From assembly GCA_027625915.1 (NCBI GenBank), contig JANTQA010000063.1:6281501-6345500 (forward strand): 64,000 nucleotides of DNA, in the 5' to 3' direction. Within the stretch, counting starts at the first letter, position 1. Every line of letters begins with the position of its first letter. Positions 26,442 to 37,492 of the stretch are shown here, one piece after another. A program made the translations under genes and the position numbers. Under the pieces are notes generated by a model. The model searched no databases. It was given only the letters and a program-made list of their open reading frames with translations, and was not told the origin of the DNA. Source of the DNA: Anaeramoeba flamelloides. Taxonomy: Eukaryota; Metamonada; Anaeramoebidae.

Positions 26442-27788
26442 ATGATTGATATTAACAGCACTTTAGAACCCATTGTTATTGACAATGGTTCAATAACTAT
26501 GAAAGTAGGTCTAGGGGGTGAAGATAGCCCATGCTCAACTTTCCCAACTGTTGTGGGAAAAGAACAAACCAAAGAGATTAATCAGAAAGAAATAAAACTC
26601 AAGGAAACATTCGTTGGCAAGCTAGCACTCAAAAGGAGTGGGATACTGAGTACCCAAAGTCCAATCAAAAATGGTATTATCGAAAATTGGGAAGCAATGG
26701 AAGAAATATGGAATTACATCTGTTTTGATCTCTTTGGTGAACCAATTAACGAAGTGAAAGTTTTGTTAACAGAAAGTATCTTCAATCCCAAAGAAAATAG
26801 AGAAAAAACTGCTGAAATTTGGTTTGAAACCTTCAATACTCAAATCTTTTACTTAGTACCATCAAATATTCTTCAAGTTTATTCCTTCGGTAATAGTAGT
26901 GGTACTTCTATAAATTCAGGTGCAAACACCAGCATGTGTTTCATAAATGAAGGGAGAATAATAAAAGGTTCATGTGATCAGCTTGATATAGGTGGAGATG
27001 ATCTCACTCAATTCTTACAAGAATTACTTGTGTTAAAAGGCCTCGAGTTCAAAACTTATAAAGATCTTAAAACACTCGAATATCTTAAAAAGTGTCTTTC
27101 ATTTTATGTAGTGGATGATCCTAATAAATTATTACAAGAAAAAGAAAAGGCAAACAAAATTGTTCGTAGTTATGAATTAAAAGATGGCCAAAGAATTAGC
27201 CTAGGGATGGAGAGGTTTGTATGCACTGAATTGTTTTTTCAACCAAAAGAGGAAATTATTGATCTATTCGGATTAAAACTATCCGAAAATGAAAAGGAAA
27301 ATGAAAAGGAATTAGAAAATGAAAAGGAACAAGAAAAAGAAAAAGAAAAGGAAAAAGAAAAGGAAAATGAAAATGAAAAGGAAAAAGAAAAAGAAAAGGA
27401 AAATGAAAAAGAAAAGGAAGAAGAAACAGTCTTTAAAAGAAAAACAAAAAAAGAAATGTTAAATTTACCAAGAATGATCTATAAAAATGCTCAAAATATT
27501 GATTTTGAATTACGAAAAACACTTTTATCGAACATTATTCTTTCTGGGGGGAATACAAATTTTGGTGGGATCGAGAAAAGATTGAGTAACGAACTGAAAT
27601 TATTAATAAACGAAAACTGCCCACAGTTTCGTTTCCCTTCAAGTACTTTTCCTTCAAAGTATATGGCATGGGTGGGTGGTTCAATATTCGCCTCACTTGG
27701 TCATTATGTTAATTCTTGGATGTATAAAGAATTATACGAAGAAAGTGGTGTACAGTGTGTCCATACCCTATTAAATCATTTCATTTAA
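26442..27788 (+). CDS. Divergent actin-related protein with EK-rich insert
   Basis: 448 residues from ATG 26442 (MIDINSTLEP) to TAA, without introns. Actin-fold marks: phosphate loop 1 VIDNGSITMKVG (12-23), WEAMEEIWNYI (83-93), LDIGGDDLTQFL (181-192), LSGGNTNFGGI (367-377), and AWVGGSIFASL (409-419) with the actin-like C-terminus YEESGVQCVH. Phosphate loop 2, DSGDGVTH in actin, reads NSGANTSM (158-165), so the residues equivalent to Asp154 and His161 are replaced and ATP hydrolysis is doubtful. A Glu/Lys/Asn-rich tract (about 283-328), coded by AAAAGG-type repeats, is inserted before the LSGG motif. It does not match a specific Arp class that I can name, and its role is unknown. Confidence 0.88.
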   Translation: MIDINSTLEPIVIDNGSITMKVGLGGEDSPCSTFPTVVGKEQTKEINQKEIKLKETFVGKLALKRSGILSTQSPIKNGIIENWEAMEEIWNYICFDLFGEPINEVKVLLTESIFNPKENREKTAEIWFETFNTQIFYLVPSNILQVYSFGNSSGTSINSGANTSMCFINEGRIIKGSCDQLDIGGDDLTQFLQELLVLKGLEFKTYKDLKTLEYLKKCLSFYVVDDPNKLLQEKEKANKIVRSYELKDGQRISLGMERFVCTELFFQPKEEIIDLFGLKLSENEKENEKELENEKEQEKEKEKEKEKENENEKEKEKEKENEKEKEEETVFKRKTKKEMLNLPRMIYKNAQNIDFELRKTLLSNIILSGGNTNFGGIEKRLSNELKLLINENCPQFRFPSSTFPSKYMAWVGGSIFASLGHYVNSWMYKELYEESGVQCVHTLLNHFI

Positions 27789-28968
27789 ATAAAGGCTATT
27801 ATGTTTTTTCAAAAATAAAAAAATTTATTAATCTTTAGATATTTTTATTTCAAAAAACAAATACAGAGCACTTTTTAGTTTTTTTATTTAACATCTTAAT
27901 TCGGCATTTTAAACAGAATTTTTGTTTGTCAAGAGAAAATACCTCAATTTATATATATATATATATAAATCTGTCGAAATCGTTGTTTTTTTTAACAATA
28001 ATAATAGTTACAGAGTTAAATTTTCAAAAGAAATATTTGGTGATTTGAAGAATGAAAATGAATTTTACTCTCCTTCTTAATTGAAAAAAGTAACTAGTAT
28101 TATTTTTTTTTTTTTTCATTTAACAACTTTTATTCAATTTCATCTTCACAAATAATAATTTTTTCAATAAAAAACAACTTAATTATTTTTGTTATTGGCA
28201 AGCTATTCTTATTTACATAAACCCTAACTTTTAAAAATAAAAAAGGTGATTATAATTGACAATTTCTCACCTTATTAAATTTCCAAAATCAATTTTTTGA
28301 TTTTTTAAAAAAAAATGAAAACAAAAGAAAAATGTATCAAACATCTCATCCTTCTTTTCTTTTATTCCTCGTTTTATATTAAATATCTACCAATATATGA
28401 AATTTTCTTTCCGTAATTCTGATTCCTGAAACCTGTTTCTGCTAAATTACTTTATAAAAATATATATAATCAATAGTAGTGATAGCACTTACAAATAGAA
28501 ACATAAAGAAATATTAGATTCTCTAGATACATGCCGATTTTTTTATTTGCGATTTCAGGGGTATTAATAATAAAAAAAGTTCTTTTTTTTGTCTTATAAA
28601 TGTTGCTTTGATTATTGTAGGCAATTAATTGTTTTATAATTCATGTTTTTTTTTACACTATACATAATAAAAGGAAATATAAATTTTTGGTGTAGTGATT
28701 TTTTTTTTGAAGATTCGAGTCAATTACAGCAAAATTTTAGTTTTCATTTTTCCAAGAGTTATTTTTTTCGAAAGAATGTTAACAAAATTCTTAATTTTCC
28801 AATTTATATGTTATAAAATAACCAAAAAGTGGATTAAACTGGATTAAATCGGTTTTGTACTGAAAGATTATAATTTGTTTCAAATTGAAGAAATTTGGCC
28901 TTTTGGAAATTTAGAAAAAAACCAGTATCAATTATTTTTTTTTTATAATTTGGGTAGGATTCTGAAAA
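27789..28968. other. Intergenic, AT-rich
   Basis: AATAAA overlaps the end of the actin-related gene at 27788 and may serve as its polyadenylation signal. A short (TA)n run lies at 27950-27966. Otherwise nothing recognisable. Confidence 0.5.
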
Positions 28969-29981
28969 TGCGATTATTTGCAACAATTATAATATTTTTT
29001 TTATTTTGTATTAGTAATGATGTCTAAACTGACAAAATATTGTCGTATGTGTTACTACTTTGTTATGTATATCTTAATTTTTTTTGGGGGTCAAGTCGGA
29101 ATAAAAATATTAATTGGTCGAAAATGACAATTTTTGCCCAAAAAATGCAAATCCAAAATTTACAAATGTTGCAATTATTTGCGATTTATTTAACATTTTA
29201 TTTAACATTTTTTTTTTTATTTAAATTTTTATTTAACATTTTCCAAAATTAAAAATTTTTTTTTGAACTTTCTTGTTTAACATTTTATTTAACATTTTTT
29301 ATTTAACATTTTATTTAACATTTTCGAAAAATCAAATTCATTTAACATTTCATTTAACATTGGACAAAAAAATATCATTTATCATTTATTTAACATTTTC
29401 GAATAAAATATTTAATATTTATTTAATATTTTATAGGGGTGGATTAGTATATTTTAGTCAGGTAACCCACCCTACTTGGTCATAACTTACTCAACATATC
29501 CTCCTAACCAAACATACCTATCATACACAATTCTAACACTCTCTGACACACCCTACTTACCCTGCCTACCAACCATACCTACCCATATAAAATGTCACAT
29601 AAAAATGTTAAATAAAATGGTAAATAAAATGTTCAATAAAAAATGTTAAATAAAATGTTAAATAAATGGAAAAAAGTTCAAAAAATAAAATGTTAAATAA
29701 ATGAAAAAATTCTAAATAAAATGTTAAATAAAAAAATTTGAATAAAATGTTAAATAAATCGCAAATAATCGCAAATTTTGAAAATTTCCCAATTAGTATT
29801 TTTTGGGTAAAAATTGTCATTTTCGACCAATTAATATTTTTATTCCGACTTGACCCAAAAAAAAAAAATATGATATACACAACAAAGTAGTAACACCTAA
29901 AACAACATTTTGTCAGTTTAGACATCATTACTAATTCAAAATAAAAAAAATATTCTAATCGTCGCAAATAATCGCATCGCA
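28969..29981. mobile_element. Giant foldback element (1.0 kb) with G/T-rich loop
   Basis: The arms 28969-29200 and 29750-29981 are long inverted repeats. The left reads TGCGATTATTTGC, ATTAGTAATGATGTCTAAAC and GGTCGAAAATGACAATTTTT; the right carries their complements. Inside each arm lies a tandem array of a TTTAACATTTTA-like unit (29180-29430, and inverted at 29588-29760). The loop (about 29436-29590) is not AT-rich like the rest: its plus strand is A/C/T with very few G (ACCCACCCTACTTGG, CCTACCAACCATACCTACCC). No transposase is present. It resembles foldback-type DNA elements. The short reading frames here are products of the tandem arrays. Confidence 0.8.
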
Positions 29982-30983
29982 AATTATCACAGTTTTGGTC
30001 TTTTACCATAATTTGATTTTTTTGAAATTGAGAATACTTTTCTTTTTTTTTTTGAATTGAATTTATTTTTTCATCGAGATCCTTGAAATTTTTTTTTTTT
30101 TTAAATTTATTATTTTTTGTTCTTTTTGTTATTGTGAAATTAAAATCCTTTGAAACTTTTTTTTGTTATTTTAAATTTATTTTTTAAAAGTTTTTGAGCT
30201 TCTTTGATATTTATAATTTTAAATTTGAATGTTTGTTTGGTTAAGATTCTTTTGAAATATTTTTGGTTATTTACATTTTTTTAAATTGATATGTGTATGA
30301 ATTTTTTTTTTTTTTTGTTTTTTGAATTTTTTTTTTTTTTTTTTGATAAATCATTTCAAATAAAGTCTTAAACATCACAATCTCATTTTTAGTAGCAATA
30401 CACTCATCGGGTATGAAGCAAATTCATGATATATGACTCGCCGCTTAATCATTAAATTTGGATCAATAAAATTCGTAAAGATTAAAAGGCAAAAATGAAG
30501 AATAAAAATCGGCAAAGGTTAATCCCATTACTCTTCTAGGTAAGGAAAATTCTTGATTTATTTTAAAAAGAATTTCTAGTTGGTATAATATAAAGTATTT
30601 ATGATAATTATTTAAAATAGCCCATGGTTATCTCATTTTGATTAGCAGAGCGTTCGGAAAGATAATCCCGATAAATTATTTAATCTCTTTTAGAGGTAAG
30701 GTAATGTTAAAAAAGTGTGACATATAAACTTTTCAATAGTATCTAAAAAACAGTTGGTAAACTTCAAGAGAACTATTTCCGGTACTGTATTAAGAGCTAT
30801 TCTGTCATCATTTTTAAACCCCATGTATTAAAAATACAAATAAATATATTTTAATTCCAAGAAAATGAGATCAAATAATCGTCAAATTTCAGCTTTCAAA
30901 ATTGTGAACGTTTTAATACCCAAAATGAGAATTCCAATTAAGAATGCAAACAAAGGTTGTTTTTGACCAAAAAAAAACTATGG
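29982..30983. other. Intergenic, 3' of macro gene
   Basis: T-rich sequence to about 30350, then slightly more mixed sequence (30370-30900) with no sustained frame or RNA fold that I recognise. Confidence 0.5.
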
Positions 30984-31921
30984 TTAATTTTTTCTGGAAG
31001 GAAAAACAAAGGGGAAAATGTATTTGTAAAATTGTTGCTCTAAATCATTAAAAACACAAAAGCAAACTTTGTGAATTTTCTTTTTATATTTTATGTTTTC
31101 TAAAACATTTCGAATGGTTGACAAAGCGACGAAACAAGCATGAGACATGGGGAACCCATAAAATCCTGTTGACAGACAAGGGAAAACAATGGACGAAAGC
31201 TTTTTCCCATCAAGAAATTTGATACTTTCTAAATAGCAGGAAGAAAGAAGGTTTTCCTGTGGGTTTCCTTCTTTATCTAAATATGGCCCCACAGTGTGAA
31301 CGATTTTCTTAAAATTTTTTAAATTGTACGCACCAGTAATTGCCGCAAACCCTGTATTTATTCTTCCTCCTTGCTTGTTCACTGGGTAATTTTTTATTGC
31401 TTCTTTGCGAATATTTTCACCCTTTAAAATGTTTGTTTGGTAATTTACAAATTAAGAAAGAGAGATTTTGATCTTTGTGATACCGAATAAATTAAAAAAA
31501 AAGGAAACAAAGTGACTTACCCTATTAGCAATGTAAAAGATAATCAAAGCGATTTGTACCATCAAAATTATTTTTGAAAAAGAGAGGAAAAAAAAAAAAA
31601 AAAAAAAGGATGAATAAAAAGGTAAAAAAAGAGAAAAATTTGATTGTTCGTAAAGCCAAACCCGACAGAGTGTATTATTTGATCTATCCCTCCACCCCCT
31701 TCTAGGGTTACGTTTGCAGCGTTGACCATTACATCATACCCTTGTATGTCAAGAAAATTTCCAAAATAAAGCTCCACTTTTGAATTTATCTCTTCATCAA
31801 CACTATAATTTAGCCCAACAAGCACCTTTAACAAAAAAAGATCGTTTTCATTTCTTTCCCTAAGTGACTGAGAATGATCTTTTCGGGTTGAGTGTTTGTT
31901 TTGTTTTGTCGTTTCATCCAT
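30984..31921 (-). CDS. Macro-domain protein (ADP-ribose binding/hydrolase type)
   Basis: Exon 1 is 31921-31662, then an apparent one-base exon at 31521, then 31421-30984: 699 nt, 232 residues, ending TAA. Macro-domain motifs: MVNAANVTLEGGGGIDQIIH (65-84), GENIRKEA (88-95), INTGFAAITGAYNL (108-121), VHTVGP (128-133) and LSTGFYGFP (170-178, ligand loop). Macro domains bind or hydrolyse ADP-ribose and its protein esters; the NAAN, GGGxD and STGxYGFP marks fit the active MacroD/GDAP2-like group. The 35-residue N-terminus is charged and has no signal peptide. Between HSVG and GENI the homology requires two glycines, supplied only if the 1-nt exon is used; the alternative is a weak GTCGGG donor that omits two residues. 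Confidence 0.88.
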
Positions 31922-32289
31922 TTTTTTTTTGTTAAAATGTTTTGATTGAAAAATATGTCTCGAGAGACAATTTGAAAAAAATGATTAATATTTGTATCAA
32001 TTCTCCGTTAAGATTGTGAACTGAAACTGAGAGAATTCAACTCTGTTTAGGATTTGAGTTTAAAATAATCTTCGATACAAAGTATTGATTTGTTTACCAA
32101 ATAAATTCTAGTCAGAAAAAAAAATTCAAAACTTTTTAAACTTCTGGAAAATAATTATTAATTCGATTTTGATTGTAAAATATCAGATAAGGGGGAAATG
32201 TTTGAATTATTTTTTCTTCTTTTTTTAACTGTTCAGTAAAGATATATAAAATTGAAATTTTTCACAAACTTAATTAATACCTATTGCTA

Positions 32290-32815
32290 TCTTAAGGACT
32301 ACGTTCCCACCCTTGAGGGGTTCGAGTAATTGTGTTATTTCACTTTCACTTCTCAAAAAAATTTTTCACACGGAAGAAATTGGACAAAAAAAAAACATTT
32401 TTTGTCATCTTTACCTTTTCACGAAGGATATTTTTCTTTGTTATTCAATGAAAAGGAAAATTGTAAATAACAAAAAAAAAGTATTGCAAAAAATTGCTTT
32501 TGGGGATTTTCAAGTGCATTTCAAATTTGAGAACATTTCAAACTTGTAAAAGTAAATTTAAAAAATATCTAGAACAGCTCTAGAAAATAGTGTGAGTTCT
32601 GAAAGTTGAAATGGGAAATTCTAAAATATTAAAATCAAAATTTAGCATGATCTAACAAGGTAAAAATTCTGAAAATTGTTGAAATTGTGAAAATTTCACA
32701 TTTTTTCGAAAAGAAATTCTCCTTGGACAAATATTACTTGGATTACAGAACTTATTCAAGAGTGATTTTATCGATTGTTTCACTGTTTTCGCCTAAAAAC
32801 GTAGTCCTTAAAGAT
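32290..32815. repeat. TIR element, TTAAGGACTACGTT ends
   Basis: The ends are CTTAAGGACTACGTT (32291) and AACGTAGTCCTTAAAG (32798-32813), about 520 bp apart, inverted with one indel. TTAA occurs at both edges, compatible with a piggyBac-like TTAA or a simple TA target duplication. No transposase. Likely a MITE in the macro gene's upstream region. Confidence 0.65.
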
Positions 32816-34095
32816 ACTTTTACATGAATAAGAAAAAGTCATAGAAACAAAAAATGAAAAAAAGACAATTCAATGAATATTTACAATTAAATATAAATTG
32901 GGAGAAAATTGAACATGCTTAAATTTGTTTTGATATGGTGTTTGGAATCCTATTTTAATTCTAAAAATAGATCTGATTTTTGTTATTTGTATTTTGTTTA
33001 AAAAGGAGGAATTAATTAGTTATAAATAATAAGAAAATTCATTTATACTATTCTATTTTCCAATTAAAATTGATTTGACAATTATTTTCCAGAAGACCAA
33101 GAAAAATCATATTTTTATGATCATAAAATATTACTTTTTTGAAAAATAAAATATTTAGTGACTGTAAATTTTGATTAGGTTGTTGATCTTGTTAAAGTTA
33201 TATGTTTTTTTTTCAATTTTTTTAATGTAGGAAAAATCATTTATTCAAGAATTAGAAGTCTTTGGGATTCCCTTGTTATGATTCATTCAAAGATGATTAA
33301 AAATAAAAATAGAATGTATTTTTAAATCTTTTCTAGACTTCTAACTTCTATTCTTCATTGTTGAATTTGAATCTTTTTTATTTTTTTTTTTTTTGAATGT
33401 AATTTCTGAGGGGTTTTTTTAGAGTATAAGTATATCAATTTGGTTTGTAGGTATGTAGTTTATTTTTTTGTGATATAAAATGGTTTATGTGTAAAGATTG
33501 TTAGTGATAGAGTTTCCCTTGTATAAACTACTCACTGTCATTGTCATAATCTGCTTTCAGAATTCTCCATTTGTATTAGTTATTGTATTTCTAATAAAAA
33601 AGGATTTTTTAAAAAAGCTACTTTTGTTATCTCTAATACGATGTGTGATTTAATAAACTCACAATAAATTATAAACATGTTTTTTTAAAAAAATTATTCT
33701 TGTTTATTTGGTAACATACTCTAATGGGGCTAGATTCTCTTTGAATTTTGAGTAACAAATATGATTAATTCAAACTTTTAAATGACCTTATTGAATATTT
33801 CCAATGTTTAATTTTTTACAATAAACATAAACTCTAAAAAAAAAAAAAAAGGGGGGGGGGGGGGATATCCAAAATGGTATTTTTATATTTAATGTTTAAA
33901 TAGTAAAGATATTTAACTCTATCTTTTCTCTTTTTCTCCATTGCTTACCATAAATTATTAGTCAAAAAATAAAGTGGTTGTTGTTAAATCAAAAAGAAAT
34001 ATGACAAAAGTCTATTTTGATATTTTAAATTGTAAAATTGATTCGATCCTCTTTCAAAAATAAAACTTTTTTAAAGCAGTATTTCAAACTAATGT

Positions 34096-34139
<44 letters not shown>

Positions 34140-34399
34140 GAAAATTAAAAAAAAAAATTTATAGCTTTGAAATTTCTCTAATATTTCGATAAAATTTTAT
34201 TTGAAAATTTTATTATAAGAAAAATGATTTAAATTGAAAAAAATGAAAATAAAAAGATATATACAGAAAACAAATAAAGCATTTAAAGGGCAATTTAGTG
34301 GTAAAAATACTTTCCAAAAAAAATCGAAAATGAACCATAAATAACCATCAAAATTTCAATAATAATCTTAACTGAATTGTTAAATGAAATTATCACGAT

Positions 34400-34600
34400 G
34401 CAGACAGTTCTTTTTTAAAGACAAAAACTTTCATCAAAATTTTAAGACACAGAAAAATCTCGAAAAAAGCCACATTTTTTTGAATTGGTTAAAACTCAAA
34501 TTATTTTACTAGAATCCGAATTTTGTGCATTAATTTTATATTTTTTTTGTGCCATAAATTTGGATGAAATTTTGTATCTTAAAAGTGGAACTCGGTGTAA
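34400..34600. repeat. Palindromic MITE, copy 2
   Basis: A degraded copy: ACAGTTCTTTTTTAAAGACA at the left, CTTAAAAGTGGAACTCGGTG at the right, with the middle block AGAATCCGAATTTTGTGC. Confidence 0.7.
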
Positions 34601-34759
34601 TAAACTATTGTATGGTAATTTTTCCTCAGTTTTGGTGATTTAATTACATTATTTAACGTATTGGTTTCTATTTTAAAAGAAAATTTTATTTTTTAATTTC
34701 AAAATTAAAATAATTTTCTTTCATTTTTGTTTTATATTTATTTATTTTTTTTAACCCAA

Positions 34760-35110
34760 TTAATTGGTTTATTATTTTTTATTTCAAGATTGATGGTAAA
34801 TTGGTAAAAATGTGTTATTCTGATATTATTGAAACAGCGAAAAGGGTTTTAATGGAATTTTACTTATTTGTGTTGGAATTTATTTGTTCTTCAATAAAGA
34901 TGTAAGTTAAATGATTGTTTTTATCTATGAAAAACCCGACTAATTTTTGTTTTTACTATAATTTTTAAGAAAATATATTGATTTATACATTTTTTTCAGA
35001 CATATATCAACTATTCTTTATGTGTATTATTTTAATAATTTTTTATTTGTTCTTCAAAGATTTATTATCAAAAATAATTTGTAATTTTGAAAAAAATTGG
35101 GGTGCCTACG
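34760..35110. repeat. Family C fragment, copy 3
   Basis: It matches the right half of the element at 19230-19930: TTGGTAAAAATGTGTTATTC, TTTAAGAAAATATATTGATT and TTATTTGTTCTTCAAAGATT in the same order. The GGGCCCC end has decayed to GGGGTGCC. Confidence 0.5.
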
Positions 35111-35507
35111 AGATAAAATTTAGAAATTCAATTCTTGAAAATTAAAAAAAATGTTTCCTTCTTCTTAAATTTTTTATATGATTTAGTAGAGAAAAAAATA
35201 TGGGGTATGTTAAAAATCCTGGGAAAGATTTTTAAATGTGAATATTAGTAAAATTTTTGTTTAATATCAAATATTATAAATCAAATCCTTTTTTTAAAAT
35301 CGCCAAATTTTTTATGAACCAGGGAATAAACCTTCCAATAATTCATTAAAGCAGGTGTATATAGAAAACCCAAGTAATTTTTTATAACCTAATTAGATAA
35401 ACTTTTTTTGGAAAAACTATAAATTTAAAAAGAGGTTCAATAGAGTTTGGAAAATTATATTTTTTAATCTTGTTTTTTGATAAATTGAATCATGTTTTGA
35501 ACAACTG

Positions 35508-35708
35508 TACAGTCAGTTCCACTTTTAAGGAACAAACTTTCAACGAAATTTAAGGTATAATAAAAATCTCAAATTAAGGCACAATATTCAGATTCTTGTA
35601 AAATAAATTGTAAAAAAAAATATTACAAAGTTTATGCCTTAATTTGAGATTTTTATTGTACCTTAAATTACGTTGAAAGTTTGTGCCGTAAAAGTGAAAC
35701 TGACTGTA
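35508..35708. repeat. Palindromic MITE, copy 3 (best preserved)
   Basis: 201 bp from TACAGTCAGTTCCAC to GTGAAACTGACTGTA, near-palindromic throughout, with TA at both edges. It is the most regular representative of the family. Confidence 0.9.
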
Positions 35709-37492
35709 ATTTAATTAATAATCATTCTAATTACTGGGTAAGTTATAATTTTTAAAGTTTGATTATTAAAAAAAAAGGATTTGATTGTAAATAATTGATC
35801 TTAAACAATAATTTTCCTAATATTCACAATTAAAAATCTTATTGGGTATTTTTTTCATGTTGGTATTTTTTTTATACTGCTATATATTAATTTGTATGAA
35901 AAATTCTAAATATTCTGTAAGCATCTGTTGTATTTAGTAACATACAGTTTTGTGGTTTAATTTTAGATTTATATTTTTCCCTTTAATGTGAATAATGGGC
36001 GGTGGGTCAAAGGTTCTGTTCTATTCTTTTCAACATTGGAAAATCCAATATCTATTTTCTTGGGGTTTTCTGTTTTATTCTGAAATTTTATTGATTTTTG
36101 GGAATAATTTTTCGTATAAACAAAAAATTCAAGAAAAGTAATCTTTTTTTTTTCTTTTTTTTATTACAAGAATATAAAGATACCAGTGGTTTTCCATAAT
36201 TCAGAAGCATCAAGATATATTTTTGTTTTTCTCTATTTGTATTTATTCCATAAAATCACTGACAATGGAAAAAAAGAATAAATCAGTCATGAAAATATTA
36301 TTAATATTATTTATAATAATATTTTCATTGTTTATTTCTATTTTTTTTTTATTTTATAAATTTTCTTTAATTACTCTTTTCTCAATAAATAAATAAATAA
36401 AACCAAAATATTTTCATTCTTTTAATTTTTTACTGTTAAATTTTATGATAAGTTTTTTATAGGGTTTTGGAATAAAATGTAATCGAATTTTGATAACTTT
36501 TCATTCTTTTTTTTTTTTTTTCCGATTTTTTCTGTTCTTAAATAACTTAAAAATAAAAAGGGTGAGAAATATCGTAAATAGAATAATAAAAAAAAAAACT
36601 GATCAATTAAAATAAAATTTATTTTAAGAAGACGAAAAATCGGAAAATATGAATTTTATCGATCTTTTCTTTTATTGTATTCAAGTTCTTTTATTCTTAA
36701 TCAATTTCTATTACTTTTTTTCCCTTATTTACTGCAGTTTTTCTCTTTTCTCAAATAAAACAAACAACAATTAAAAATCTATTGTGAAATTTCAGTAGAT
36801 TTTCAATGTTTTTCTATTAATTTCTATTTTTCTTGTATATTTCAACATTTTTTCTTGAATTCTTTAAATTTTCAATAAAAAATTCCTTCAAATTTACACA
36901 CAACTTCCATTGGCTATTCAATGATGATTTCATTAAATTTTATTAAAAAAAATCAATTCAAATTCAATCAAACATAATTTACTTTATCCTAAATCTTGTT
37001 TTAAAAATGATTACAATATCAGATATTTTCATTCTCGTGTGTTTGATGTTTGATTTTTTAGTTTTATTCTGAAAGAATTAACTTTTCCAAATGTTTATTA
37101 ATGAAGATATTAAAAGAAATTTTTGATCAATTAATATTCTATATAACCATATCGACCTTCATTTCTTTCTTTCTCTCTCTAGATACCCAAACTGTTTGTA
37201 TGTTTTTTTTTTTTATGAACTATATAAGTATATTTTGCCTAAATTGTAATTCTAACAAGAAAAAATATTACCAAATTGAAAAAAGATAAGGATTATGATA
37301 TTTATACCTCTTTAAAGTTCAAATGTCAGAAAAGAATAAAGAAAAAAGAAGAGAATGAATAATTTTTAAGACTTGTAGTTAATAATTATTTTGTTGTTAT
37401 TGTTTTGGTGTTTTTGTGGTTTTGATTGTTTGGGGGCTCTTCTTTTCTTCTTTGAGTATCCTGTTATTTTTTTTATGTGAATTAATGAATTC

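Larger units (their letters stand above)
31922..37492. other. Intergenic region macro / CDC123-family genes
   Basis: 5.6 kb between the divergent 5' end of the macro gene and the 3' end of the CDC123-family gene. It holds a TIR element (32290-32815), an A/G homopolymer (33836-33864), a (TA)n run (34101-34134), palindromic MITEs (34400-34600, 35508-35708) and a family-C fragment. The stretch 35720-37492 is AT-rich without recognisable features. Confidence 0.6.

Noticed and set aside
29040-30009. Short frames with repeated FNILFNIFYLTFYLTF-like words
   Set aside because: They are translations of the TTTAACATTT tandem arrays in the foldback element.
32318-32334. GGTTCGAG, like a tRNA B box
   Set aside because: No A box, cloverleaf or acceptor stem around it, and it lies inside a TIR element.
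33836-33864. A15G14-type homopolymer as a possible element end
   Set aside because: No flanking element or target duplication seen; a simple repeat or sequencing artefact.
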